From: Bacillota bacterium
GTDB taxonomy: Bacteria > Bacillota > Clostridia > Lachnospirales > Anaerotignaceae
Direction of reading: 5' to 3'
DNA length: 32,956 bases
Assembly: GCA_023413275.1 (NCBI GenBank)
Contig: JAEZPX010000046.1
Coordinates: 1 to 32,956 of the forward strand
The notes under the pieces are model-generated. The model was given only the letters and a program-made list of their open reading frames with translations. It was not told the origin of the DNA and made no database searches. Positions 15,473 through 22,638 of the stretch are shown here, one piece after another; position 1 is the stretch's first letter; each line of letters starts with the position of its first letter. The translations under genes were made by a program, and so were the position numbers.

Positions 15473-16447
15473 TTATTTCAAATTTGCCTTCAAAAATGTG
15501 TCAATCGTATCAAAGGGAATAATGTCCATTTTGTCGTATAGGTCGGTATGCACCGCATTAGGAATGAGTAAAAGTTTCTTATTATTACCTTTGAGCTTTG
15601 CAAAAGCGTCCTTGCCAAAATAACAGGAGTGTGCCTGTTCACCGTGAACAATCATTACAGCACTTCGGATTTCATCGCTGTACTGCAAAATCGGCGTATT
15701 GAGAAGGGACAAAGGAGAGGTAATATTCCAGCCACCATTGGAGTTAAGGGAACGAGAATGATAGCCACGCCCTTTCTTATAGTAGTCAAAATAGTCTTTT
15801 AAGAATTGAGGGGCTTCCTCTGGAACAGCATCGGGAAGTCCTCCTGCGAGAGCATAGCTATCGTTTTTATAGTCTAGTGTACGCTGTGCGTTCATTGCCT
15901 TGCGTTTTTCATATCTCTGTTTCTCGCTGTCATCGGAATCAAAATACCCCTTTGCGGTGACACGAGTCATATCATACATTGTGGATGCAACAGTTGCTTT
16001 GATACGAGTATCGATCGCTGCGGCATTGATTGCCATACCACCCCAACCGCAGATGCCTATAATACCGATTTTGTCAGCATCTACATTCTCCTGTACCGAA
16101 ATAAAATCCACAGCCGCAGAAAAGTCCTCAGTGTTAATGTCAGGGGAAGCAACATATCGAGGCTCACCACCGCTTTCTCCTGTGTAAGAGGGGTCAAAAG
16201 CTATGGTCAAATAACCCTTTTCTGCCATAGTCTGTGCGTACAGACCAGCGGATTGCTCCTTTACTGCACCGAAAGGTCCGCTCACTGCAAGAGCTGATAA
16301 CTTGCCCACTGCATTTTTAGGTGTATACATATCAGCAGCAAGAGTAATGCCGTAACGGCTATGAAAGGTTACTTTCTTGTGATTAATCTTATCGCTTTTG
16401 GGAAATACCTTATCCCATTCAGTTGTTAAATTTAATTTCTGCTCCAT
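15473..16447 (-). CDS. Alpha/beta hydrolase with cysteine nucleophile
   Basis: About 324 residues from the ATG at 16447, with GGAGG 8 bases upstream. The fold markers are AVSGPFGAVKEQ, IAFDPSYTGESGGEP, the nucleophile elbow GIICGWGG-like (GIIGICGWGGMAINAAA) and VMIVHGEQAHSCYFGKDAF. The final histidine is in NAVHTDLYD. The nucleophile position is cysteine instead of the usual serine, as in dienelactone-hydrolase-like enzymes. It lies between the cupin and FMN reductase genes of the same operon, so it may act on lactone or ester products of the same detoxification pathway. The substrate is not known. Confidence 0.88.
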   Translation of the reverse strand: MEQKLNLTTEWDKVFPKSDKINHKKVTFHSRYGITLAADMYTPKNAVGKLSALAVSGPFGAVKEQSAGLYAQTMAEKGYLTIAFDPSYTGESGGEPRYVASPDINTEDFSAAVDFISVQENVDADKIGIIGICGWGGMAINAAAIDTRIKATVASTMYDMTRVTAKGYFDSDDSEKQRYEKRKAMNAQRTLDYKNDSYALAGGLPDAVPEEAPQFLKDYFDYYKKGRGYHSRSLNSNGGWNITSPLSLLNTPILQYSDEIRSAVMIVHGEQAHSCYFGKDAFAKLKGNNKKLLLIPNAVHTDLYDKMDIIPFDTIDTFLKANLK

Positions 16448-16462
16448 GTGTTTTTCCTCCAA

Positions 16463-16876
16463 TTATAATTTGTCATATTCTTCATCGGTTACTGCTTCGC
16501 ACCACTCATTGGTGGTGTTTTCACCAGGGACCTCAATGGCAACATGGGCAAACCAACTGTCCTTGGATGCACCGTGCCAATGCTTGACCTCGGGTGGAAT
16601 GATGACACTGTCACCTACTGTAAGCTTACGAGGTTCTTTGCCCCATTCCTGATACCAACCCTCACCGGAGGTGCAGAGAAGAACTTGTCCGCCGCCTTTA
16701 GTTGCGTGGTGGATATGCCAGTTGTTGCGGCATTTCGGTTCAAAAGTCACATTTAAAATGCCAATGCTCTCCATACAGATAGGGTTTAGGTAGCTTTTTC
16801 CGATAAAGTACTGTGCAAACGTCTCGTTTGGCTGTCCCAAGCCAAATAGTCCTGCTTTTTCAAAATCCTTAATCAT
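16463..16876 (-). CDS. Cupin-domain protein
   Basis: 137 residues. Cupin motif 1 is WHIHHATKGGGQVLLCTSGEG and motif 2 is VIIPPEVKHWHGASKDSWF; the histidines and an acidic residue give a full metal site. AAGGAGG precedes the ATG, and the gene overlaps the CMD gene by 8 bases. Cupins of this type (often with a trailing EVPG segment) are commonly encoded with carboxymuconolactone decarboxylase-like proteins, as here. It is probably a small metal-dependent enzyme of the same redox operon. Confidence 0.9.
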   Translation of the reverse strand: MIKDFEKAGLFGLGQPNETFAQYFIGKSYLNPICMESIGILNVTFEPKCRNNWHIHHATKGGGQVLLCTSGEGWYQEWGKEPRKLTVGDSVIIPPEVKHWHGASKDSWFAHVAIEVPGENTTNEWCEAVTDEEYDKL

Positions 16877-17192
16877 TGCTATAAACCTCCTTCGCCATTC
16901 TCATTGCTGCCCAAGCATTGGGCCAGCCTGCGTAAAATGCGGCATGTGTTAAGATTTCCGCCATCTCTTCCTTGGTCACCCCATTGTTTTTTGCGTTCAT
17001 AATGTGGTATTGCAGTGAGCTATCCAAAATTCCCTTAGACATAATTGCGATTACGGTGATAATACTTCTGTCACGAGGGGAGAGTTTATCTTCTCTCGAC
17101 CAAACCTCTCCAAAGAGAACATCGTCATTTAGTTCTGCGAATTTGGGAGCAAAGTCCCCGAGGGCATCTCTGCCTGCTGTTTGCTTTTGCAT
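16869..17192 (-). CDS. Carboxymuconolactone decarboxylase-family protein
   Basis: 107 residues with the CMD fold: SPRDRSIITVIAIMSKG, then ALQYH-like SSLQYHIMNAKNNGVTKEE and ILTHAAFYAGWPNAWAA. There is no AhpD CxxC pair, so it belongs to the CMD branch and not to the AhpD disulfide reductases. AGGAGG lies 7 bases before the ATG. It is encoded directly before the cupin gene with an 8-base overlap. Despite the family name, most relatives in such operons have no known decarboxylase activity. Confidence 0.9.
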   Translation of the reverse strand: MQKQTAGRDALGDFAPKFAELNDDVLFGEVWSREDKLSPRDRSIITVIAIMSKGILDSSLQYHIMNAKNNGVTKEEMAEILTHAAFYAGWPNAWAAMRMAKEVYSND

Positions 17193-17194
17193 AA

Positions 17195-17731
17195 CTATGC
17201 CTCCTGTTTTTGTAGTGATAGGGTAATGGTTACATTTCCTGTACCCAAAGCTTCTTTTAATCTATCTGTATTATTGATTATCCCAAGCCTTGTAAAGCTC
17301 CAAGAATTGGTGTCATAATAAATGACTAACTGATTTCCTTGATATAGAATTACATCACCAAGTCTTGTAGTAATTTGTTCATCATTGGTAGGTAAGCTTT
17401 CTCCCAAAGAACCAACCTTTTAAAAGCCACCATAATCACTCATATTTATAGTAATATCACCTTTGGAAAGTAGTACCTTAAGTGCCTTGGCAGAGGAATT
17501 ATCTACAAGTATTACAGAAAATATGTCTTCACCAATAATAAGACTAACTGTTTCTTCTTGTTCATATATCCCGCTACTACCTTCACTATCCTCGCTTTCC
17601 TCTTGTATGCTTGCTGAAATGCTGGCAATCGGAGTATTATATTCTTCTTGATGTATTTGTGTTTCATTTCCACAGGCTGTGGTGAACAGCAGGCAGAAGG
17701 CAACTAGTGATGTTAACAAGATGCTTTTCAA
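17195..17731 (-). pseudogene. Cyclophilin-like lipoprotein gene, interrupted by an in-frame TAA
   Basis: Start TTG at 17731, with GGAGG 7 bases upstream and a 4-base overlap (TTGA) with the flavodoxin stop. A lipoprotein signal (LLTSLVAFCLLFTTAC) precedes an acidic linker. A cyclophilin-like domain follows: VSLIIGEDIFSVILVDNSSA, then DYGGF, TAA at 17420-17422, then KVGSLGESLPTNDEQ and LGDVILYQGNQLVIYYD. Both halves are in the same frame, and the second part clearly completes the first. A single change (for example GAA to TAA) would explain the break. Without it the protein would have ~178 residues. It is probably inactive, unless the sequence has an error or the stop is read through. Confidence 0.85.
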
Positions 17732-18243
17732 CGTATCACCTCCAGCCATTTTTTAATTTCAATTTCTGCTCTGTCAATGCGACTACCGTGAATTGCCAGG
17801 CCTTGTGCCACCTTTGCGGTAGGGCACGTTTTTTGAATGTCATTTTTGCTGCTGCCAAAGCCACTGCCTTCGTGGGTACAAAAAGGGCGTATGGTTTTGC
17901 CTGTGAAATCAAAATGTTCCAAAAAGAAGGTAAAAACAGCCATAGGCATTGTTCCCCAGTAGTTTGGAAATCCAAGATAGATGACATCATATTCGGAAAT
18001 GCTTTTTGGATAGGACACTAGCCTTGGACGTGCATTACCTTGCTGATCTCTCTGTGCTTCTGCAATACATTCGTTGTAATGCTTTGAATATGGCTCTTTC
18101 ATTTCAATCTCGAAGATTTGGCTTTCTGTTAACCCTTTGATTATACCTGCTACTCTGCAGGTGTTACCGATTTCTAAATTTTTAAGAATACCTCCCACAT
18201 AGTTTTCATCTTTGCGAGAGAAAAAGACGATTAAACTTGACAT
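17728..18243 (-). CDS. Flavodoxin
   Basis: 171 residues of the flavodoxin_4 type found in many anaerobes. The N-terminal loop LIVFFSRKDENYVGG is a degenerate FMN phosphate site, and YDVIYLGFPNYWGTMPMAV provides the central FMN-binding loop. PFCTHEGSGFGSS is the third loop. AAGGAGG precedes the ATG. It is the first gene of the six-gene redox operon, divergent from the LysR regulator. It probably acts as the electron carrier for the FMN-dependent enzymes downstream. Confidence 0.9.
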   Translation of the reverse strand: MSSLIVFFSRKDENYVGGILKNLEIGNTCRVAGIIKGLTESQIFEIEMKEPYSKHYNECIAEAQRDQQGNARPRLVSYPKSISEYDVIYLGFPNYWGTMPMAVFTFFLEHFDFTGKTIRPFCTHEGSGFGSSKNDIQKTCPTAKVAQGLAIHGSRIDRAEIEIKKWLEVIR

Positions 18244-18272
18244 TCCTTTAAGCCTCCTTCACCTATATTTAT

Positions 18273-18319
18273 ATTATAGCAAGTAAAACATTGATTTTGA
18301 ATTTCAAAATGGTTATAAT
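18273..18319. promoter_or_regulatory. Divergent promoters with a shared palindrome (LysR site candidate)
   Basis: Plus strand: TTGATT (18291-18296), 17 bases, TATAAT (18314-18319), for the LysR gene. Minus strand: TTCAAA (18296-18301), 17 bases, TATAAT (18273-18278), for the redox operon. The -35 boxes overlap. A perfect palindrome ATTTTGAA-T-TTCAAAAT (18294-18310) lies across both. A LysR protein bound here could control both directions. Confidence 0.8.
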
Positions 18320-18358
18320 AGTATTAACCTGTGGTTTATAGAAGAGGAGGTTTTGAAT

Positions 18359-19246
18359 TTGTATAATCCATTACTTGATACTTTTATTGCTGTCGCTGAC
18401 TGTGGTAGTTTTAATAAAGCGGCAGAAATGCTTTACATTTCACCTACCGCCGTGATGAAGCAGATGAACAGCTTGGAGGAGCATTTGAAATTAACTCTTA
18501 TTAAGCGGGCGCAAATCGGGGTAACATTAACTGAAGTAGGTGAGCAAATTTACAAAGACGCAAAATTTATGGTAGACTATTCCCAAAAGTCTATATTATC
18601 GGCGAGAGCAATAGAAACCACCTCAGAAACAACCTTTTGCGTCGGAACATCACTGCTAAACCCTGCAAAACCGTTTATGGATATTTGGTATAAGGTCAAT
18701 CAAAACTTTCCTGACTATAAGTTGCACCTAGTTCCTTTTGAGGATAATTGTGACGGAATATTATCGGAAATTGGAAAACTAGGCAAGAAGTTCGACTTTC
18801 TCATTGGTGTATGCGACTCCAAGGTTTGGCTTTCTCTCTGTAATTTCTTGCCCCTTGGTAGATATAAAAAAATGGTTGCCGTCAGGCGAGAACACCCTCT
18901 GGCAACCAAAGACAGATTAAAAATTTCGGATTTATATGGCTATACTTTGATGATGGTAAAGAAGGGTGATTCGGGTGTCAATGATTTTCTTCGCAACGAT
19001 TTAGAAAAGTGTCACCCACAAATTAAGATAGAGGATACTCAGCCTTTCTATGACTTATCGGTTTTTAACCGCTGTGCTGAAACGGATAAGGTTTTACTGA
19101 CCATCGAATGTTGGCAGGATGTTCATCCTGCACTTGTCACCATTCCTGTGAAGTGGGATTATAGTATTCCATACGGAATTTTGTATGCAAAGGATGCTCC
19201 TACGGATGTACTTAGCTTCATTGAGATCAGCAAACAATATACGTAA
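18359..19246 (+). CDS. LysR-family transcriptional regulator
   Basis: About 295 residues. The TTG at 18359 has GGAGG 8 bases upstream and gives the typical beginning YNPLLDTFIAVADCGSF; an earlier TTG at 18353 is too close to the binding site. The winged helix is in FNKAAEMLYISPTAVMKQMN and LEEHLKLTLIKR. The rest is the LysR substrate-binding domain. It is transcribed away from the flavodoxin-to-FMN-reductase operon and shares a palindromic promoter region with it, so it is the likely regulator of that operon. The inducer is unknown. Confidence 0.92.
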   Translation: MYNPLLDTFIAVADCGSFNKAAEMLYISPTAVMKQMNSLEEHLKLTLIKRAQIGVTLTEVGEQIYKDAKFMVDYSQKSILSARAIETTSETTFCVGTSLLNPAKPFMDIWYKVNQNFPDYKLHLVPFEDNCDGILSEIGKLGKKFDFLIGVCDSKVWLSLCNFLPLGRYKKMVAVRREHPLATKDRLKISDLYGYTLMMVKKGDSGVNDFLRNDLEKCHPQIKIEDTQPFYDLSVFNRCAETDKVLLTIECWQDVHPALVTIPVKWDYSIPYGILYAKDAPTDVLSFIEISKQYT

Positions 19247-19253
19247 TCATTTA

Positions 19254-19349
19254 CACCAGTCACTTTTCAGTGGTTGGTGCTTGCTATATTCCCAAAATCG
19301 TCCAGTCAATGCTTGCATATAGACGGTGAACGGATTTTAATTTTCATAG
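19254..19349 (+). repeat. Intergenic repeat, copy F, with hairpin
   Basis: The hairpin CACCAGTCACT / AGTGGTTGGTG (19254-19264, 19269-19279, two mismatches) follows the LysR gene. The core at 19284-19349 has the CCAGTCAATGCTTGC variant and the tail GAACGGATTTTAATTTTCAT. It reads YASIDWTILGI-stop on the minus strand. Similarity to copy J continues downstream to about 19461. Confidence 0.85.
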
Positions 19350-19384
19350 CACCGAACCCCTCCCTGTTGTCTATATTTAATTAA

Positions 19385-19461
19385 TTGAAACTTCCATTTT
19401 GCTATGGTAAACTTATTTTATATATTTACCGAGTAAAACTTTTTTGAAACGGTAGTGAGGA
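19385..19461 (+). promoter_or_regulatory. Promoter and leader shared with the copy J region
   Basis: TTGAAA (19385-19390), 17 bases, TAAACT (19408-19413). This segment and its leader (ending AAACGGTAGTGAGG) are closely similar to 32707-32787, upstream of an unrelated gene. A small CCCCGAAGGGG hairpin follows at about 19471-19481, before the AraC gene. Confidence 0.75.
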
Positions 19462-19557
19462 AAAATTTGCCCCGAAGGGGTGTATTTATATTTGCTTGAT
19501 TCGCATTAGGCGGATAAACATAATGAAAACTTTACTTTGAAGATGAGGGGGAATAAT

Positions 19558-20379
19558 TTGATTATAAAAGATAACAAGCAATTCAATATATTCCCCTCGC
19601 ATGTGGGGCTGAGAAAATATATTCAATATTACAACGTCGTATTTCCATCGAATAATACATTTACCGCACAATATACGCTTATGCCTAACGCTTGCGGAAC
19701 ATTGTCGCTTGCTTTTGACGGAAACGCAGTCATTGCTGAACTGTGGGGAGCATCTTTAACCCCGGTATTGTTAGGAATGGAACCAAATAGTTATCATGTC
19801 CTATTGCTTGTACAACTTTCTCCCTATGGTTTGTATCAAATTACTCGTCAAAGCCAAGCGGAGTTTGCAGATAAACGACTGACGCTTGAGGATATTGACA
19901 ATGAGCTGTTTTATTCGCTGCATCAGGCTTTTGTAGCATCAAAAACTGTATCCGATTTGGTGAATACTTGTGAGGAAATTTTATACCGACGCATGGAAAA
20001 GCATGTTGTTTCGGACTCTTTGGTGTTGGCAACCAAAGTGATTTCTGATAATTATGGACAAATACAAGTGAAAGAAGTTGCCAGACAATCCCATTATAGT
20101 GGGCGACAGCTAAACCGCTTGTTCCTTGTGCAAATTGGAATGAATGTTAAGGACTTTATACGCTTAACTCGCTTTAATTATGTATTAAAGCACATTCAAA
20201 AATCGCCTTGCTTTTTTGCGGCATTGTCGCAACAAGCTGGATATTTCGACCAAGCCCATTTTGATAAAGATTTCAAGGCTATCAGTGGCGTTACCCCACA
20301 AAAGTATCTGAAAACAATGTCGGATTTTTACTATGACGGCACAGAGATATACGATACACTATCCTCAAAGGGGGATTGA
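19558..20379 (+). CDS. AraC-family transcriptional regulator
   Basis: About 273 residues. The TTG at 19558 follows AGGGGG by 6-7 bases, which fits better than the in-frame TTG at 19537. The N-terminal ~160 residues are a sensing domain (IFPSHVGLRKYIQYYNVVFP, LMPNACGTLSLAFDG). The C-terminal ~100 residues are the double HTH domain, with IQVKEVARQSHYSGRQLNRLF and the second helix ALSQQAGYFDQAHFDKDFKAISGVTP. The VOC gene follows 3 bases later, so the two are co-transcribed. It may control that gene. Confidence 0.9.
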   Translation: MIIKDNKQFNIFPSHVGLRKYIQYYNVVFPSNNTFTAQYTLMPNACGTLSLAFDGNAVIAELWGASLTPVLLGMEPNSYHVLLLVQLSPYGLYQITRQSQAEFADKRLTLEDIDNELFYSLHQAFVASKTVSDLVNTCEEILYRRMEKHVVSDSLVLATKVISDNYGQIQVKEVARQSHYSGRQLNRLFLVQIGMNVKDFIRLTRFNYVLKHIQKSPCFFAALSQQAGYFDQAHFDKDFKAISGVTPQKYLKTMSDFYYDGTEIYDTLSSKGD

Positions 20380-20382
20380 AAA

Positions 20383-20853
20383 ATGAAATATCAAGGTTGT
20401 CTTTTAGCGGTTAAGGATATAGCCGCATCGAAACATTTTTATGAAAAGGTGCTTCATCAAAACGCGGTAATGGATATTGGCGTACATGTGACCTTTGAGG
20501 GGTTTTCTCTGCAACAAGGATATGCCGAACTCGTTGGCATATCGGTCGATAGCGTGGAAGAGCAATCGCACAACTTTCAAGTTTATTTTGAAGTGGAAGA
20601 TTTAGACAAGGTATACGCCAAACTAAAAAGCATATCCAGTTTGCAGTGGGTACACGAAATCAAAGAATACCCGTGGGGGCAGCGTGATATTCGGGTATAT
20701 GACCCCGACAAGCACATTGTAGAAATTGCAGAGGATATGACCACGGTTATCAAACGCTTTTTTAATCAAGGCATGTCGGCAGAAGAAGTTGCTACACGCA
20801 CAATGTTCCCTCTTGAGGTTGTAAAACAGTATGCGTTAGGCTTTAGTATGTGA
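20383..20853 (+). CDS. VOC/glyoxalase-family protein
   Basis: 156 residues. The VOC fold appears as two beta-alpha-beta modules: YQGCLLAVKDIAASKHFYEKVL at the start and HNFQVYFEVEDLDKVYAKLK, then WGQRDIRVYDPDKHIVEIAED with the last glutamate as a likely metal ligand. The last ~45 residues form an extra helical tail (GMSAEEVATRTMFPLEVVKQ), also seen in some clostridial VOC proteins. GGGGG lies 7 bases before the ATG. Probably a metal-dependent lyase, dioxygenase or drug-binding resistance protein; the substrate is unknown. Confidence 0.88.
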   Translation: MKYQGCLLAVKDIAASKHFYEKVLHQNAVMDIGVHVTFEGFSLQQGYAELVGISVDSVEEQSHNFQVYFEVEDLDKVYAKLKSISSLQWVHEIKEYPWGQRDIRVYDPDKHIVEIAEDMTTVIKRFFNQGMSAEEVATRTMFPLEVVKQYALGFSM

Positions 20854-20859
20854 TACACG

Positions 20860-20890
20860 GCGGCTTTGGTAAACCAAAGCCGCTATTTTA
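20860..20890 (+). terminator. Terminator after the VOC gene
   Basis: A perfect hairpin GCGGCTTTGG-TAAA-CCAAAGCCGC (20860-20883) followed by TATTTTATT. It separates the AraC-VOC unit from the next two genes. Confidence 0.85.
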
Positions 20891-20918
20891 TTCCAAACAA
20901 GATTGGAGGAGACGGACA

Positions 20919-21125
20919 ATGAGTAAATATGAGCCGCTTTGGAAGGCGATAGGTCAACGCACGGAGAACAGCTTCGCGCTGACCTATGCCGAGATTGAAC
21001 AGATTCTGGGCTTTCCCATCGACCACGCCTTTTTAACCTTCAAGAAGGAGCTGCCCGTCTACGGCTATGAGGTGGATAAGATCTCCATGAAGGCACAGAC
21101 GGTGACGTTCAAACGCTGCACTTGA
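20919..21125 (+). CDS. Small conserved protein of unknown function
   Basis: 68 residues from the ATG at 20919, with GGAGG 7 bases upstream. The sequence begins SKYEPLWKAIGQRTENSFAL and continues with TYAEIEQILGFPIDHAF, a pattern seen in small proteins that often accompany restriction-like or DUF-type genes. I cannot assign a function. It lies 54 bases before the DUF5131 gene and probably forms a two-gene unit with it. Confidence 0.7.
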   Translation: MSKYEPLWKAIGQRTENSFALTYAEIEQILGFPIDHAFLTFKKELPVYGYEVDKISMKAQTVTFKRCT

Positions 21126-21179
21126 CAAGCGGTGCGTTTCTGCCATCATCGGCTTCACCCATCCAAGAGGAGGAATACT

Positions 21180-21902
21180 ATGAACTGGGAGCCATGGACA
21201 GGCTGTTACAAGATAAGTGATGGCTGTACAAATTGCTATTTTTATGGGCCGTATGCAAAACGCTATGGTCAAAGCACAATACAAAAAACAGATAAATTTG
21301 ATTGGCCCGCAAGGAAAAATGCAAAGGGAGAATACAATATCAAAGGCAACAAAATTCTTCCAACCTGTTTTGCGACTGACTTTTTCCTGCCAGAAGCAGA
21401 CGAGTGGCGTAAAGACATTTGGGCTATCATCAAGGAAAGAACAGATATTGATTTCTTGATTTTAACAAAGCGAATTGACCGTTTCCCCCAATCGCTTCCG
21501 TCTGATTGGGGTACAGGCTATGACAATGTGAATATTGGCTGTACTGCCGAAAATCAAACACTCGCCGATTACAGGCTTCCGCTCTTTTTATCCTATCCGA
21601 TAAAGCGGCGCTTTATTGCCTGCGCCCCACTTTTAGAAGCGATAGATTTAACACCATATCTTGATGGCATAGACCATGTTACCGTTGGCGGCGAAACAGG
21701 ACGAGAAGCCCGTATGTGCGATTATGATTGGGTACTTAATATCCGTGAACAATGCGTAACAGCAGATGTAACCTTTTGGTTCAAGAATACAGGCTCACTT
21801 TTCAAACGTGACGGTGTAGTGGAAAAAATAAATCCATTTAAGCAAAACAGTGTGGCAAAAGAGCTCGATATTGATATTTCAGATGGGAAAAGGTTGTTCT
21901 GA
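21180..21902 (+). CDS. DUF5131 (phage Gp37/Gp68-like) protein
   Basis: 240 residues from the ATG at 21180, with GAGGAGG 7-9 bases upstream. The family signature is clear: NWEPWTGCYKISDGCTNCYF has the C-x6-C-x2-C cysteine set, followed by LPTCFATDFFLPEADEWR, IDFLILTKRIDRFP, NVNIGCTAENQ and VTVGGETGREARMCDYDWV. The cysteine set and TIM-barrel-like layout resemble radical SAM enzymes. The family is found in phages, in mobile DNA and as a free-standing gene. Its reaction is not established. Confidence 0.92.
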   Translation: MNWEPWTGCYKISDGCTNCYFYGPYAKRYGQSTIQKTDKFDWPARKNAKGEYNIKGNKILPTCFATDFFLPEADEWRKDIWAIIKERTDIDFLILTKRIDRFPQSLPSDWGTGYDNVNIGCTAENQTLADYRLPLFLSYPIKRRFIACAPLLEAIDLTPYLDGIDHVTVGGETGREARMCDYDWVLNIREQCVTADVTFWFKNTGSLFKRDGVVEKINPFKQNSVAKELDIDISDGKRLF

Positions 21903-21984
21903 TCAAATCAATGGGGTAAAGCATTATTGCCTATTTTGTTTAACAAATATTCTGTATGAACCAAATGAGCAGACAGCTTATTGA

Positions 21985-22144
21985 GACTAAATCGGTTCTA
22001 CCAAAACTAATCACGATTACTATGAAAATATGGGCAAACCTTGCTATCAAGCTCGGGTTGCCTACTTTTTGTTTTACAGTCACATCCCGAGTATAGTCCA
22101 GAGTATCCTTGCATTAGGTCGGTGAACGGATTTTAATTTTCATA
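21985..22144 (+). repeat. Intergenic repeat, copy G, with terminator hairpin
   Basis: The hairpin (22032-22040 with 22054-22063) is followed by a five-T run and ends the DUF5131 unit. The flank CTACCAAAACTAATC before it matches copy E. The core at 22081-22144 has the complete tail GAACGGATTTTAATTTTCAT and reads NARILWTILGM-stop on the minus strand. With the arsR promoter it fills the 328-base gap 21903-22230. Confidence 0.85.
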
Positions 22145-22159
22145 AACAGCGCTTCCTTT

Positions 22160-22218
22160 CATATTGACATTTTTTGATGTGAAGCATATACTATATCATA
22201 TCAAGATAATTTGATGTG
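22160..22218 (+). promoter_or_regulatory. arsR: arsR promoter with tandem ArsR-type operators
   Basis: TTGACA (22164-22169), 17 bases, TATACT (22187-22192). Operator 1, CATATTGA-N6-TTGATGTG, covers 22160-22181 and the -35 box. Operator 2, CATATCAA-N6-TTGATGTG, covers 22197-22218 around the transcription start. Confidence 0.85.
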
Positions 22219-22230
22219 AGGTGATAAACG

Positions 22231-22545
22231 TTGGAGCTTACTCCGGAGAAGAACGCTAATGTATTTAAGGCATTTTGCGATGAAAAGCGGCTTGCCATTT
22301 TGGAACTGCTGCGCAGCGGTGAAAAATGCGCCTGCGTGCTCATTGATCAAATGGAAATCGGTCAGTCCTCCTTGTCCTATCACATGAAGATTTTATGTGA
22401 ATCGGGTATTGTCGAAAGCAGACAGGAAGGCAAATGGACACATTATAAAATCAGTGAACAGGGCAGCCACGAGGCCATGCTCCTGTTAAAAGCAATTACC
22501 ACCCCCAATGCAACCGCTGAAGATACTCGTTGTTGCAATCAATAA
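22231..22545 (+). CDS. arsR: ArsR-family metalloregulator
   Basis: 104 residues from a TTG at 22231, with GAGGTG upstream. The winged helix is typical: AFCDEKRLAILELLRSG, recognition helix SSLSYHMKILCESGIVESRQ and wing EGKWTHYKIS. A cysteine pair in GEKCACVLIDQ (residues 33 and 35) matches the ArsR metal site ELCVCDL. C-terminal CC may add ligands. It probably binds arsenite and releases the operators at 22160-22218 and 22583-22604. A terminator-like hairpin separates it from the downstream genes, so repressor and effectors may be expressed at different levels. Confidence 0.93.
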   Translation: MELTPEKNANVFKAFCDEKRLAILELLRSGEKCACVLIDQMEIGQSSLSYHMKILCESGIVESRQEGKWTHYKISEQGSHEAMLLLKAITTPNATAEDTRCCNQ

Positions 22546-22547
22546 CG

Positions 22548-22604
22548 GCCATCTGATGGAAGATGGCTTTTATTCGGCACAACATATCAAGTTTTTTTGA
22601 TATG
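22548..22604 (+). promoter_or_regulatory. Terminator-like hairpin and third ArsR operator
   Basis: GCCATCT-GATGGA-AGATGGC (22548-22567) followed by TTTTATT is a short terminator or attenuator after arsR. A perfect palindrome CATATCAA-N6-TTGATATG (22583-22604) follows, matching the arsR operators. No clear promoter can be seen around it. Confidence 0.75.
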
Positions 22605-22638
22605 ACTATTGAATTTAAGAAAGAGAGGCGCTTACCCT

